Shown: in pieces, positions 28,474 through 38,136 of the stretch
Layout of the letters: each line of letters opens with the position of its first letter
Numbering within the stretch: position 1 is the first letter of the stretch
DNA from: Listeria goaensis
GTDB lineage: Bacteria; Bacillota; Bacilli; Lactobacillales; Listeriaceae
Reading direction: 5' to 3'
DNA: 64,000 nucleotides
NCBI RefSeq assembly: GCF_900186125.1
Contig: NZ_FYBQ01000005.1
Coordinates: forward strand, 1-64,000
Made by a program: the position numbers and the translations under genes
The notes under the pieces: generated by a model
What the model was told of the DNA's origin: nothing
The model's database searches: none
Seen by the model: the letters and a program-made list of their open reading frames with translations, nothing else

Positions 28474-30036
28474 TTATTTCGCGTATTCAACCGCTCTTGT
28501 TTCCCGAATCACCGTTACTTTAATGTGTCCTGGATAATCAAGTTCTTCTTCAATACGTTTGCGAATATCTCTAGCTAGGCGATATGATGCTAAATCATCA
28601 ATTTCGTCTGGCTCAACCATAATCCGAACTTCACGTCCAGCTTGAATGGCATACGATTTTTCAACACCCTCGTAAGATTCCGAAATTTCTTCCAGTTTTT
28701 CTAAACGACGGATGTAATTTTCAAGTGTTTCACTACGCGCGCCAGGTCTAGCAGCAGAAAGCGCATCCGCAGCAGCAACTAAAACAGCAATGACAGATGT
28801 CGGCTCAGTATCCCCGTGATGGGAAGCAATACTGTTAATGACAACATCATTTTCTTTGTATTTCGTCGCTAATTCGACACCAATTTCAACGTGACTACCT
28901 TCAATCTCATGGTCAATTGCTTTCCCAATATCATGAAGTAAGCCAGCGCGTTTTGCCAGTGTCACATCTTCACCAAGCTCCCCAGCTAAAATTCCAGCCA
29001 GTTTAGCAACTTCCAGTGAATGATTTAAAACATTTTGTCCGTAACTTGTACGGTAACGCAAACGACCTAAAATTTTAATTAAGTCTGGGTGAATCGAATG
29101 AATCCCAATTTCGAAAGTAGCTTGTTCCCCAACTTCACGGATGTGCTCATCCACTTCTTTACGTGCTTTGTCGACCATTTCTTCAATACGTGCCGGGTGA
29201 ATTCGTCCATCTTGAACTAATTTTTCCAGTGCAATTCGCGCAATTTCACGGCGAACCGGATCAAAACCTGATAAAATTACAGCTTCTGGCGTATCATCGA
29301 TAATTAAATCAATACCAGTTAGCGTTTCAAGCGTACGGATATTTCGTCCTTCACGACCAATAATTCGACCTTTCATTTCATCGTTTGGAAGTGTTACAAC
29401 AGATACTGTCGTTTCAGCAACATGATCTGCCGCACATCGTTGAATGGCAAGTGATAAAATGTTTTTCGCTTTTTTGTCCGCTTCTTCCTTCGCCTTGCTT
29501 TCAGATTCCTTCACCATGATAGCTGTATCATGAGAAAGCTCCTCTTCTACTTGGTTAAGGATGACTTTTTTCGCTTCTTCTTTAGTGAGTGCGGAAATGC
29601 GTTCGAGCTCATCTTGCTCTTTTTGAATCATCTCATCAATTTTGCTTTCCTTCTCTTCAATATGTTGTTGTCGTTTACTGATATTCTCCTCTTTTTTCTC
29701 GAGTGTACCTTCTCTTTTACTTAAAGAAGTATCTTTACGGTCGAGGTTTTCCTCCCTTTGCAATAAGCGATTTTCTTGTTTCTGTAACTCTCCTCTTCGC
29801 CCACGAAGTTCATTTTCGATTTCAGTACGTACTCTATGGCTCTCTTCTTTTGCTTCTAGCAACGCTTCTTTTTTCGTTGTTTCCGCCTCTTTTTTAGCAT
29901 CTTCAACGATTAATTCAGCTGTTCCACGAGCAGCAACCAGTTTCTTTTCAGAACTAGCTTTATAAATAAGTGAGCCGACAACCAAACCGACGATTAAGAA
30001 AAGCAAACCGGAGATGATTGCGACTACTACGCTCAT
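28474..30036 (-). CDS. rny: Ribonuclease Y
   Basis: 520 residues, standard length. Order: N-terminal membrane anchor (about 3-24), a long charged coiled coil (about 30-200), a KH RNA-binding domain with [15 protein letters not shown] (about 225-240), and an HD domain with [12 protein letters not shown] and a second metal His/Asp (ASHHGDTEP). It is the membrane-bound endonuclease that starts mRNA decay in Bacillales. recA lies upstream with a terminator and a promoter between them. Confidence 0.97.
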   Translation of the reverse strand: MSVVVAIISGLLFLIVGLVVGSLIYKASSEKKLVAARGTAELIVEDAKKEAETTKKEALLEAKEESHRVRTEIENELRGRRGELQKQENRLLQREENLDRKDTSLSKREGTLEKKEENISKRQQHIEEKESKIDEMIQKEQDELERISALTKEEAKKVILNQVEEELSHDTAIMVKESESKAKEEADKKAKNILSLAIQRCAADHVAETTVSVVTLPNDEMKGRIIGREGRNIRTLETLTGIDLIIDDTPEAVILSGFDPVRREIARIALEKLVQDGRIHPARIEEMVDKARKEVDEHIREVGEQATFEIGIHSIHPDLIKILGRLRYRTSYGQNVLNHSLEVAKLAGILAGELGEDVTLAKRAGLLHDIGKAIDHEIEGSHVEIGVELATKYKENDVVINSIASHHGDTEPTSVIAVLVAAADALSAARPGARSETLENYIRRLEKLEEISESYEGVEKSYAIQAGREVRIMVEPDEIDDLASYRLARDIRKRIEEELDYPGHIKVTVIRETRAVEYAK

Positions 30037-30202
30037 CCTTACACCTCCTTCGCTATTCAGTTTTCGTTATCATTATGTCGGTGGCCAAAAATGATTGGCA
30101 CAAAGTGTATTTTCTATCATTAGCTGGATAGACTCCAACTTTACTAAAAAGCAGTTTTATTTTCCATCATCACTCTTTAGCAAATGTAAAATATACAATC
30201 TA

Positions 30203-30231
30203 ATTTTATATTTGAATATACGTATTGTCAA
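30203..30231 (-). promoter_or_regulatory. Sigma-A promoter of rny
   Basis: Minus strand TTGACA (30226-30231), 17-bp spacer, TAAAAT (30203-30208). The transcript would have a leader of about 160 nt before ATG 30036, in which no riboswitch was recognised. Confidence 0.75.
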
Positions 30232-30283
30232 GGAAAGGGCAGAATAATACGAGAAAAAATACCTTTTCGCCTGTTTTATACAA

Positions 30284-30319
30284 AAAGCCTAGTTTATATT
30301 CAACTATAAACTAGGCTTT
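30284..30319 (-). terminator. Terminator of recA
   Basis: Perfect 15-bp arms AAAGCCTAGTTTATA (30284-30298) and TATAAACTAGGCTTT (30305-30319), 6-nt loop, then a minus-strand T run. It lies 9 bp past the recA stop. Confidence 0.92.
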
Positions 30320-30328
30320 ACTTTTATT

Positions 30329-31378
30329 TTATTCGTCTTCTAAAAGACTAAATTCTTCATCTGCATCTGGTGTATTAGCTTGTTCTGAACTCGCGTCAAT
30401 GCCATACTCCGCACGAACACGCGTTGAAATTTCATCCCGAATTTCTGGATGCTCTTTTAAGAATTGTTTCGCGTTTTCACGACCTTGACCAATACGTTCC
30501 TCATTGTAGGAGTACCATGAACCGCTCTTATTGATTACATCTACTTCAGAAGCCATATCAACAAGTTCACCTTCACGAGAAATTCCTTCCCCGTACATGA
30601 TATCTACTTCAGCCACTCGGAATGGTGGTGCCACCTTGTTTTTAACGACTTTAATTTTCGTTTTATTCCCAATCACTTCGGTTCCTTGTTTCAACTGTTC
30701 AGCGCGACGAACTTCTAAACGAATTGTCGAATAGAATTTCAATGCACGTCCACCTGGCGTTGTTTCTGGATTACCAAACATTACACCAACTTTTTCACGA
30801 ATCTGGTTGATGAAAATCGCAATGGTTTTGGATTTATTAATAACACCTGATAATTTACGCAAAGCTTGCGACATCAAACGAGCTTGAAGACCTACATGGG
30901 CGTCCCCCATCTCCCCTTCAATTTCCGCGCGTGGAACTAATGCAGCAACGGAGTCAATAACTAACATATCTACTGCGCCACTTCTTACAAGTGCTTCTGC
31001 AATTTCAAGCGCTTGTTCACCTGTATCTGGTTGTGAAAGCAATAATTCATCGATATTGACACCTAAATTTTTCGCATATGTTGGATCTAAAGCATGTTCA
31101 GCATCAATAAAGGCAGCTGTTCCACCTTGTTTTTGCACTTCAGCAATGGCATGAAGGGCAACGGTCGTTTTACCAGAACTTTCTGGCCCGTAAGTTTCAA
31201 TAATTCTTCCTCTAGGATACCCACCGACGCCTAAAGCAATATCAAGAGCTAATGAGCCGCTTGAAACAGTGGAAATATTTTGGTCACTATGTTCACCTAA
31301 TTTCATAATAGAACCTTTACCAAATTGTTTTTCAATGGATTTTAAAGCTTGGTCTAAAGCAGCTTGACGATCGTTCAC
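30329..31378 (-). CDS. recA: Recombinase RecA
   Basis: 349 residues from GTG 31378 with GAGGAGG upstream. RecA core: Walker [10 protein letters not shown], Walker B ([10 protein letters not shown]), DNA-binding loop L1 ([10 protein letters not shown]), L2 ([20 protein letters not shown]) and an acidic C-terminal tail. It forms the strand-exchange filament and triggers LexA cleavage. A LexA-like box and a good promoter lie upstream; cinA precedes it on the same strand with a 255-bp gap. Confidence 0.98.
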   Translation of the reverse strand: MNDRQAALDQALKSIEKQFGKGSIMKLGEHSDQNISTVSSGSLALDIALGVGGYPRGRIIETYGPESSGKTTVALHAIAEVQKQGGTAAFIDAEHALDPTYAKNLGVNIDELLLSQPDTGEQALEIAEALVRSGAVDMLVIDSVAALVPRAEIEGEMGDAHVGLQARLMSQALRKLSGVINKSKTIAIFINQIREKVGVMFGNPETTPGGRALKFYSTIRLEVRRAEQLKQGTEVIGNKTKIKVVKNKVAPPFRVAEVDIMYGEGISREGELVDMASEVDVINKSGSWYSYNEERIGQGRENAKQFLKEHPEIRDEISTRVRAEYGIDASSEQANTPDADEEFSLLEDE

Positions 31379-31454
31379 GTTATTGCCTCCTCTATATATC
31401 TCTCTTAGTCATATTTCTCAATTTGAAATTCTCTTAATTTAAATTCCTAAAGTA

Positions 31455-31483
31455 ACTATACCTTATTTCAAATTAAGAATCAA
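31455..31483 (-). promoter_or_regulatory. Sigma-A promoter of recA
   Basis: Minus strand TTGATT (31478-31483), 17-bp spacer, TATAGT (31455-31460). The LexA-like box lies 8 bp upstream of the -35. Confidence 0.75.
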
Positions 31484-31491
31484 GCAAAAAG

Positions 31492-31505
31492 CGAACATTT
31501 ATTCG
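31492..31505. promoter_or_regulatory. LexA-like (SOS) box upstream of recA
   Basis: CGAACATTTATTCG differs from the SOS consensus CGAAC-N4-GTTCG at one base. Its position just upstream of the recA -35 fits the known LexA control of recA. Confidence 0.7.
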
Positions 31506-31633
31506 CATTTTTTAAAAATCGCTTTTTAACATTCTCACACAAGTATTATAACGCGTGCTATAGCTGTTCGTCCAACTCTTTTTTCAGCGCCGTTTCTTAC
31601 TTTTTACAGTACTTCACAGCCTTTTCGCCTTAA

Positions 31634-32887
31634 TCAAAAACCCATCTTTTCCGCTAAAAAGTGATTAATAATTTGAAATCCTTGTTTTACCGCACGATTT
31701 CGATTATGATTCCGATCTCGCCCAAAAACAAAAGAATATGTTTCCGTTTTGAAGCCTGCAACACTAAGGCCAATAAAAACTGTTCCTGGTAAGTGTCCAT
31801 CTAATTCACCTGGTCCAGCTACGCCAGTAAAACTAATTCCCATTTTTGCATCACACAGCTTGCGTATATTTTCAGCCATCGCTTTCGCACATTCTGAACT
31901 TACTACGCCGTGTTCAGCAATAATATTTTCTGAAACACCAAGAACATCCTTTTTCATTTCAGTGCTATACGTCACCATACCGCCTTTAAAAATATCCGAT
32001 ATACCTGTTGTAGCTCCTAATTCAGCTTGAAAAAGCCCTGCCGTTAAACTTTCGGCCGCAGAAATCGTTATTTTTTCTTTTAACAACTTCGAAATGACTA
32101 CATCTGCAAGGGACGCCTCACCGTAACCATATAAAAATTCACCATCTCGTTTTAAAATTTCCTGCTCCGTTTCGAAAAGTAATTTATTCGCTTCTTCTTT
32201 TGTTGCGGCTGAAGCTGTAATTCGAATTTCAACTTCATTATCCGTTGCATATGTTGCGATAGTCGGGTTCGTCTGCTTCTCAATTAAATCATGTAAATCA
32301 GCAGCTAGTTTTGACTCGCCGATACCGAAAAAATGCATTATTTTCGACTCTAAATGAACTGCTTCCCCTAGTGAACTTTTGAGGAGCGGTTTCGCATACT
32401 GCTGAAACATTGGCTTCATTTCTGACGGAGGTCCAGGCAGGAGCATATAATTTTTGTTTTCCAACTCGAAAAACATGCCCGCTGCAAACCCAAAGTCATT
32501 TTGTAAGACAGTGGAACCTTCAATGACTAGCGCCTGCAATTTATTGTTTTCCGTCATCGCCCGCTTGCTTGCGGCAAAGTAGTTCGTTATTTTATCTAGA
32601 TGAAACGCATCCTCCACCAAATTTTTATGAAGATGACTCGCTAAAACTTGTTTCGTCAAATCGTCTTGCGTTGGCCCTAAGCCGCCAGTAAAAATAAGGA
32701 GGTCACTCCGCTTCTCAGCAATCGTAATGACTTCATGAAGGCGCTCAGGATTATCTCCTACCACCGTATGATGATAAACAAAAATGCCAACATTCGCTAA
32801 CTCTTTGGATAAAAAAGCGGCGTTTGAGTTTACAATTTGACCCATTAAAATTTCTGTTCCGACCGCAATGATTTCTGCACGTACCAT
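31634..32887 (-). CDS. cinA: Competence/damage-inducible protein CinA
   Basis: 417 residues from ATG 32887 (AAAGGGGTG upstream; a GTG two codons earlier overlaps it). N-terminal MoCF-type domain (MVRAEIIAVGTEILMGQ, TGGLGPTQDD, LLPGPPSEM) and C-terminal CinA deamidase domain (AAESLTAGLFQAEL, SFTGVAGPG). The family deamidates nicotinamide mononucleotide and/or hydrolyses ADP-ribose; in Bacillus it is expressed with recA. It lies between pgsA and recA in the usual order. Confidence 0.95.
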   Translation of the reverse strand: MVRAEIIAVGTEILMGQIVNSNAAFLSKELANVGIFVYHHTVVGDNPERLHEVITIAEKRSDLLIFTGGLGPTQDDLTKQVLASHLHKNLVEDAFHLDKITNYFAASKRAMTENNKLQALVIEGSTVLQNDFGFAAGMFFELENKNYMLLPGPPSEMKPMFQQYAKPLLKSSLGEAVHLESKIMHFFGIGESKLAADLHDLIEKQTNPTIATYATDNEVEIRITASAATKEEANKLLFETEQEILKRDGEFLYGYGEASLADVVISKLLKEKITISAAESLTAGLFQAELGATTGISDIFKGGMVTYSTEMKKDVLGVSENIIAEHGVVSSECAKAMAENIRKLCDAKMGISFTGVAGPGELDGHLPGTVFIGLSVAGFKTETYSFVFGRDRNHNRNRAVKQGFQIINHFLAEKMGF

Positions 32888-32965
32888 ATCCACACCCCTT
32901 TTAATTTAACGAGAAAAAACAAAATACTTCCTCCAAAAATTGCTTGGCTGAAGTATTTCTGTTTG

Positions 32966-33544
32966 TTACATAGAGCCTTTGAAAACTCCACGATTTTTAT
33001 AAAAATAGTCGATTCCCGACCAAACTGCGAAAAATGCGCAGACATATAGGAAAATCATATCGACGCGAATTCCCGTCCAAGCAAATGGGAAATTGTCTAA
33101 AAACATTAACGGAATTGCAATCATCTGCGTAAATGTTTTTATTTTTCCAAGTTGCCCAGCAGCAAGCACTTCGCCTCCCTCAACAAGAAGTAAACGCAAG
33201 CCTGTTACGGCAAGTTCACGGCTAATAATTAAAATGACAATCCAAGCTGGCGCGATATTCATTTCGACCAAAATGATGAATGCCGCTGTAACAAGTAGTT
33301 TGTCCGCCATTGGATCCGCAAATTTACCAAAATTGGTAATGAGATTGTATTTCCGAGCTAGGTGCCCATCAAACCAATCCGTTAGTGCCGCAACAACAAA
33401 AATGATTGTCGCAATTAAACTTGTTACAGGAATTGTAGAATCCAACCATTCAACATTTCCCCATGAAAATGGCACAACACAAATAATGACAAAAATCGGA
33501 ATTAAAATAATACGTGCCACCGTGAGTTTATTAGGTAAATTCAT
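32966..33544 (-). CDS. pgsA: CDP-diacylglycerol-glycerol-3-phosphate 3-phosphatidyltransferase
   Basis: 192 residues from ATG 33544, with GGGAG eight bases upstream; an ATG five codons earlier has no site. The CDP-alcohol phosphotransferase motif D-x2-D-G-x2-A-R-x8-G-x3-D-x3-D is intact (DWFDGHLARKYNLITNFGKF followed by ADPMADK). Four or five membrane segments are visible. It makes phosphatidylglycerol phosphate, the entry to PG, cardiolipin and teichoic acid glycerol. Order rodZ-pgsA-cinA-recA is typical of Bacillales. Confidence 0.96.
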   Translation of the reverse strand: MNLPNKLTVARIILIPIFVIICVVPFSWGNVEWLDSTIPVTSLIATIIFVVAALTDWFDGHLARKYNLITNFGKFADPMADKLLVTAAFIILVEMNIAPAWIVILIISRELAVTGLRLLLVEGGEVLAAGQLGKIKTFTQMIAIPLMFLDNFPFAWTGIRVDMIFLYVCAFFAVWSGIDYFYKNRGVFKGSM

Positions 33545-33620
33545 TCTTCCATCTCCCATCTTTTACTATTATTCATAAAGAAAGTATAGGCAAGCAATCA
33601 CCTATACCTCTTTTATGTTA

Positions 33621-34580
33621 CTAATTAGATGTCGTTGAACTATTTGTACTGTCATCACTATTGTCTTGAAGTGTCACAGTTAATACTTGCTTCACTAGCG
33701 TTGGTGCAAGTTCGAGCGTTTCGCCGTTTATTTTAACAGTAGTTACAGGGGCATTACCAACAACAATCGAAATGGTTTTGTTTTCACCACCATCAATGGC
33801 TTCACTCTTTTCCCCGTCTTTTAAAATACCGTTATAAATGTTAGCGCCTGCTTCTGTAGAAACGCCTACCCAGCTATCGCCACCAGATGCTGATAATTCA
33901 ATCGTTAGCTTATCCGCATTTGCGACTGTATACGTTGTTGCATTACCTTGTGTTTCACCTTTTGTAATCGTAACTTGTTTGTCTTCCTCTTTTTTCGCTT
34001 CTTCTTCTTTCTTCTTAGCATCAGCAGCTTTTTGCTCTTCTTCTTTTTTCTTCGCCTCATCATCACTATTAGTTGATTTTTTTGTCGAAGAACCGGTATC
34101 GTCCTGAACTTTAACCGTTTGATTATCGTTCGTCGAAGTCACCTGATCATCATTTGATTTATTGGCAAAAACAAAATACCAAATAATAAAGAGAATAAAC
34201 AGGATAAAGAGCGCAATAAGCACTTTTGGTAAAATATCAAAAAAACGATTTCGCGTTGAAGCAGACCCGCCAACAGAATGCGTTGTAAGTGGCGCCGCCT
34301 TTTTTTGTGCCCTACTTTGCTCTTGGTTCACCACTTCTTGTTGCGAATAAGGAACTTCCGATTCGAATTCAGTAAATAATTCTGCGCTGTCTAAATCGAC
34401 TGCTTCCGCATATTGTTTAATAAAAGCACGCGTATAAAATTTACCAGGCATAACCGAATAGTTGCCCTCTTCAATTGCAACTAAATATCTTTTTTGAATT
34501 TTAGTAATTTGCTGTAAATCATCCAAACTGAGTCCTTTTTCTCGACGTGCAGCTTTCAGTTTGTCGCCTAAATCAGTCAA
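33621..34580 (-). CDS. RodZ/YmfM-like HTH membrane protein
   Basis: 319 residues. An N-terminal XRE-like HTH_25 domain (about 1-70, TDLGDKLKAARREKGLSLDD and following AIEEGNYSVMPGKFYTRAFI), one membrane segment (about 130-150, VLIALFILFILFIIWYFVF), a Lys/Glu/Asp-rich linker with a KKKEEE repeat, and an outer beta-rich DUF4115 domain (about 220-310). RodZ links MreB to the elongation machinery and keeps rod shape; here it precedes pgsA as in Bacillus (YmfM). Confidence 0.88.
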   Translation of the reverse strand: MTDLGDKLKAARREKGLSLDDLQQITKIQKRYLVAIEEGNYSVMPGKFYTRAFIKQYAEAVDLDSAELFTEFESEVPYSQQEVVNQEQSRAQKKAAPLTTHSVGGSASTRNRFFDILPKVLIALFILFILFIIWYFVFANKSNDDQVTSTNDNQTVKVQDDTGSSTKKSTNSDDEAKKKEEEQKAADAKKKEEEAKKEEDKQVTITKGETQGNATTYTVANADKLTIELSASGGDSWVGVSTEAGANIYNGILKDGEKSEAIDGGENKTISIVVGNAPVTTVKINGETLELAPTLVKQVLTVTLQDNSDDSTNSSTTSN

Positions 34581-34617
34581 TATAAAACACCTACCATATT
34601 AAATCTTAATTTATCTA

Positions 34618-35349
34618 TCACATGTTCCAGCCACCATTAACACCCAGAGTCTGTCCAGTAATATAATTATTTTCATCACTCAGCAAATAAGAAGCGGCAT
34701 TTGCAACATCAACAGGTGTAGCAAGTCGTCCTAACGGAATTTCCTGCTTTAAGTCAGCCTTTTCACTTTCAGAAAAACGCTCTAGCATCGTCGTATCTAC
34801 AGCGCCTGGTGTAATCGCATTGACGGTCGTTCCAGTATACGCTATTTCTTTGCTTAACGCTTTTACAAAAGCAAGCTGTGCACCTTTCATTGTTGAGTAT
34901 ACAACTTCCATTGCTGCTCCAACTTCTCCCCAAATAGAACTTATAAAAAGAATTTTGCCACACTCGCTCTTTTGTATTTTGGGTAAAAAAGTGCGAACTA
35001 AGCGGAGCGGCATTTCAACATGTATTTGATAAAGATGTTTCAATGATGCATCTGAACTATCCATAAAAAGTGTATATTCAGATTCCCCAGCAGCATGAAC
35101 AAAAACATCAAGTTGAAAAATGGAGTCCACAATGTTTATTAAACTTTCAGGATTTCTAAAATCAGCTTGGATTGGAAAAATATCGACTTGCGAATTAGCA
35201 AATTCAGCCATAATTTCTTTAATACTTTCGAAATTCTTGTGATAATGCAAATAAAGATGGAAACCATCCTTTGCAAGACGCCTCGCAATTGCTTGTCCAA
35301 TTTCACCACTTGCTCCAGTTATAAAAGCATATTTATATGTTTTATCCAT
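34618..35349 (-). CDS. ymfI: SDR reductase YmfI (EF-P 5-aminopentanone reductase-like)
   Basis: 243 residues of the short-chain dehydrogenase family: cofactor loop TGASGEIGQAIAR, the usual Ser (ISSIWGEVG), and a Y-S-T-M-K-G motif giving the Tyr-x3-Lys pair. FabG-like by sequence, but its place between ymfH and rodZ matches Bacillus subtilis YmfI, which reduces 5-aminopentanone on elongation factor P at Lys32. Assigned by context; a plain 3-oxoacyl-ACP reductase is the alternative. Confidence 0.82.
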   Translation of the reverse strand: MDKTYKYAFITGASGEIGQAIARRLAKDGFHLYLHYHKNFESIKEIMAEFANSQVDIFPIQADFRNPESLINIVDSIFQLDVFVHAAGESEYTLFMDSSDASLKHLYQIHVEMPLRLVRTFLPKIQKSECGKILFISSIWGEVGAAMEVVYSTMKGAQLAFVKALSKEIAYTGTTVNAITPGAVDTTMLERFSESEKADLKQEIPLGRLATPVDVANAASYLLSDENNYITGQTLGVNGGWNM

Positions 35350-35456
35350 TTTAAAACTCCCTGAAAACCTATTAAATTCATAATAGCATGACTTCGTTTA
35401 TAATACCATTTTTTCGTTGAGTTTGCTCATAAAAACTTGAGATTTTATACTTTTCT

Positions 35457-36755
35457 TTAATTTTGTTCAGGTAAAAGGGTGAAAGTTGTAATTTTATCCT
35501 CATCAGCCAGAGATTGGATAAAAGAATCAATGTCCGATTTAGTCACCGCTTCAAGTGCTTCTGGAATATCAAATAATGAGGCATCTTCTAAAATATATTG
35601 ACTAAACTGATTGGCAATAAATTCAGGTGAATTAAGCGATCTCAAAAATTGCCCGATTTTTTTACGCTTAACAAGTTCTATCGTTTCTGCTGATACACCT
35701 TCTTTGGCGCTTTTAAAAATAGCGTCTTGAATCGCTTTTGACTGTGCATCAGGGTCCTCGGCATCCCCACCAATAATCACAAACGAAAAGCTGTCTTGTA
35801 GCGAATAATCAAACCCAAATGTGTCATCAATGACGCCCGCATTGTAAAGGTTTAAATAGTTTTCTGATGTTGTTCCAAATAAAATTTCTAGCGCAATATC
35901 CGCCGTCATTTCATGTTTAACTGCTTCAAAACCACGCAATAACCCGATATCCTCTTTCACGCCCACTAAAACTTTCGCTACTTGCACAGGAAATGATACA
36001 TTTCTATGCTTCATAGCCACTTGTTTTTGTTCGTTCGGGAAAGAACGTTTTATTTCAGCTGGCGGAGCAAACGATTTTTCACTTTGATTTTTACGAATGT
36101 CTGCCATCATTTCCTCTGGCTCAAGTTGTCCGACAACAAATAACACCATATTGCTTGGATGATAAAACGTGTGGTAGCAAAGATATAGCAAATCTTTGTC
36201 GATTTCCGCGATGGATTCAACCGTTCCCGCAATGTCAATTTTAACTGGATGCTCTTTATACATATTTTCAATTACGCCGAAATAAGCGCGAAAGTCAGCA
36301 TCATCGTCATACATTCGAATTTCCTGACCGATAATTCCTTTTTCCTTCTCAACCGTTTCTTTTGTAAAGTAAGGTTCTTGTACAAAATTAAGTAGTGTTT
36401 CTAAGTTTTCCGGAATGTTTGATGTCCCCGAAAACAGGTAAGCGGTTCTAGTAAAAGATGTAAAGGCATTTGTAAAAGCCCCTTTTTCCCCGAATTTAAA
36501 GAAGATATCGCCTTCCTCTTTTTCAAACATCTTATGCTCTAAAAAGTGAGCAATACCGTCTGGAACATGTTTCATTTCCGTTTCGCCAAGTGGAACAAAG
36601 GTATTATCAATCGAACCGTAATTCGTTGTAAAAATCGCAAATGTTTTACTGAATCCTTTTTTGGGCAGCAAGTACACTTTCAAACCATTATCAAGCTGTT
36701 CATGATAAACGCTTTCGCCAACTTGTTTAAAATCGATTTTTTCCATCAAACTCAC
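35457..36755 (-). CDS. ymfH: M16 family peptidase homologue YmfH (EF-P modification locus)
   Basis: 432 residues. The inverted zinc motif HxxEH is present (HFLEHKMFE), with further Glu residues downstream, so the metal site may be active. The two-lobed M16 layout continues through an LLYLCYHTFYHPSNMVLFV-type region. The start is GTG 36755 overlapping the ymfF stop (GTGA); an ATG three codons later at 36746 is possible. It forms a likely heterodimer with YmfF; in Bacillus subtilis these genes are tied to EF-P 5-aminopentanol modification, mechanism unclear. Confidence 0.88.
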   Translation of the reverse strand: MSLMEKIDFKQVGESVYHEQLDNGLKVYLLPKKGFSKTFAIFTTNYGSIDNTFVPLGETEMKHVPDGIAHFLEHKMFEKEEGDIFFKFGEKGAFTNAFTSFTRTAYLFSGTSNIPENLETLLNFVQEPYFTKETVEKEKGIIGQEIRMYDDDADFRAYFGVIENMYKEHPVKIDIAGTVESIAEIDKDLLYLCYHTFYHPSNMVLFVVGQLEPEEMMADIRKNQSEKSFAPPAEIKRSFPNEQKQVAMKHRNVSFPVQVAKVLVGVKEDIGLLRGFEAVKHEMTADIALEILFGTTSENYLNLYNAGVIDDTFGFDYSLQDSFSFVIIGGDAEDPDAQSKAIQDAIFKSAKEGVSAETIELVKRKKIGQFLRSLNSPEFIANQFSQYILEDASLFDIPEALEAVTKSDIDSFIQSLADEDKITTFTLLPEQN

Positions 36756-38011
36756 TCACCTTTCTCCAAGAAATAAATCGTATCTTCTTGAATTTTTTGT
36801 ATCGCGGCAACAACTTCTGCTTTTGTCGTCGCTCTAATTTTTCGGATCCAATTTTCAAGCGTTAAATCGCTCTTTTTAAGCACGTTACTATACGCCAGCT
36901 CAATTAGTCCTTGGGCGCCGTCACTTGTTTCAAGCAATTGGTTGATATACAATTCTTTTGTTTGCTCAAGCTCTTCTTCCGTAAAATCTCCAGCTTTCAT
37001 TGCGGCGACTTGTTCTTTAATAATCGTCATTGCTTGTTCGCGATTTTTTTCGTCAATGCCTGCTGAAATGAGCATAAATCCTTTAAAGGAATCTACTCGG
37101 CTAGAGGCATAATACGCCAGACTCGCTTTTTCACGGACATTGATAAAAATTTTCGAATTCGCGTAGCCACCCAATAAGCCGTTTGCAATTTGCAGTGGGA
37201 CAAAATCAGGGTCACCGAATAAAACGCCCGTATGGTAGCCTAACACGAGCTTTGCTTGGTTGATGGGTTGGTTTTCGGTAATCAAACGTTCAGCAGTTGC
37301 TGGTTTTGACGGGACAACCGTTAGCTCTTTCATTTCGCGTTCACTAAAACCTAATTTTTTCACAAAAGGAGCTACTTCATCACGTGACAAATTACCACAT
37401 ATGAACAGTTCAATCGTATCTTCGCGAAGAAATTCTTGATAATAAGAATAAAGATTTTCTGCGGTGATACCCTCAAGCTCTGAAAGAATGCCCGCAGCCG
37501 GATATTGAAAAACGTCATCTGCGAACATTTCCTCGATAAGGCGCATATTCGCATAACGAATTTTATCGTCATAAACGCTCTCAAGTCGACTCTTCAAGTT
37601 CACTTTTTCCCGAGCAAACGTTTCTACATCAAAAGCTTTTTCAGACACATTTGGGTTGAAAAACACTTCGTTTAAAAAAGCAAACGCATCGGCTAAAAGT
37701 TGTTCTCCTTCTGGCACAAGCTGCCCGTCCACCATATCTAAGACAGCCGTAATGATATGCTCATTGCCTTTTTTCTCGACCGAAGTAAAAAAATTGGCGC
37801 CGTACAAATAAGCAAGCCGCCGCCTAAAGGTCGTTTGCGTTTTATATGTAGCATTATTCGTTTCAAGCATCATAGCAAGAAGCGATCGTTTCGTAATTGT
37901 TTCACGTTTTAACGGCGAACGAAACTTAAATACAATACGATTTGATTTAAATTTTCCCGTTTGAATAAATGTTGTATGTATTGTTCCTAATTTTTCTTGA
38001 TAATAATCCAT
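36752..38011 (-). CDS. ymfF: Inactive M16 peptidase homologue YmfF (EF-P modification locus)
   Basis: 419 residues from ATG 38011 (GGAAGGAGCC upstream); the frame open to 38074 is not needed. It has the M16 fold but lacks an HxxEH zinc motif in the N-terminal half, where FRSPLKRETITKRSLLAMML stands instead, so it should be the non-catalytic partner of YmfH. It is translationally coupled to ymfH by a 4-base overlap. First gene of ymfF-ymfH-ymfI on this strand; a strong terminator upstream isolates it from nupQ. Confidence 0.86.
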   Translation of the reverse strand: MDYYQEKLGTIHTTFIQTGKFKSNRIVFKFRSPLKRETITKRSLLAMMLETNNATYKTQTTFRRRLAYLYGANFFTSVEKKGNEHIITAVLDMVDGQLVPEGEQLLADAFAFLNEVFFNPNVSEKAFDVETFAREKVNLKSRLESVYDDKIRYANMRLIEEMFADDVFQYPAAGILSELEGITAENLYSYYQEFLREDTIELFICGNLSRDEVAPFVKKLGFSEREMKELTVVPSKPATAERLITENQPINQAKLVLGYHTGVLFGDPDFVPLQIANGLLGGYANSKIFINVREKASLAYYASSRVDSFKGFMLISAGIDEKNREQAMTIIKEQVAAMKAGDFTEEELEQTKELYINQLLETSDGAQGLIELAYSNVLKKSDLTLENWIRKIRATTKAEVVAAIQKIQEDTIYFLEKGE

Positions 38012-38080
38012 ATTGAAGGCTCCTTCCGATTTTACCCTACCCCTCATTTTAGCGTAACTGCTGCGGAAGTACAATTCTAA

Positions 38081-38115
38081 AAGCTGAGCCTCTGCAAAAT
38101 GCAGAGGCTCAGCTT
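38081..38115 (-). terminator. Terminator of the nup operon
   Basis: Perfect 16-bp arms AAGCTGAGCCTCTGCA (38081-38096) and TGCAGAGGCTCAGCTT (38100-38115) with a 3-nt loop, followed on the minus strand by TTTTAG. It lies 21 bp past the nupQ stop. Confidence 0.9.
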
Positions 38116-38136
38116 GTGCGCATATTTATAAGGGTA

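Noticed and set aside
33093-33578. 161-codon plus-strand frame over pgsA
   Set aside because: Mirror of the pgsA membrane segments; no ribosome site.
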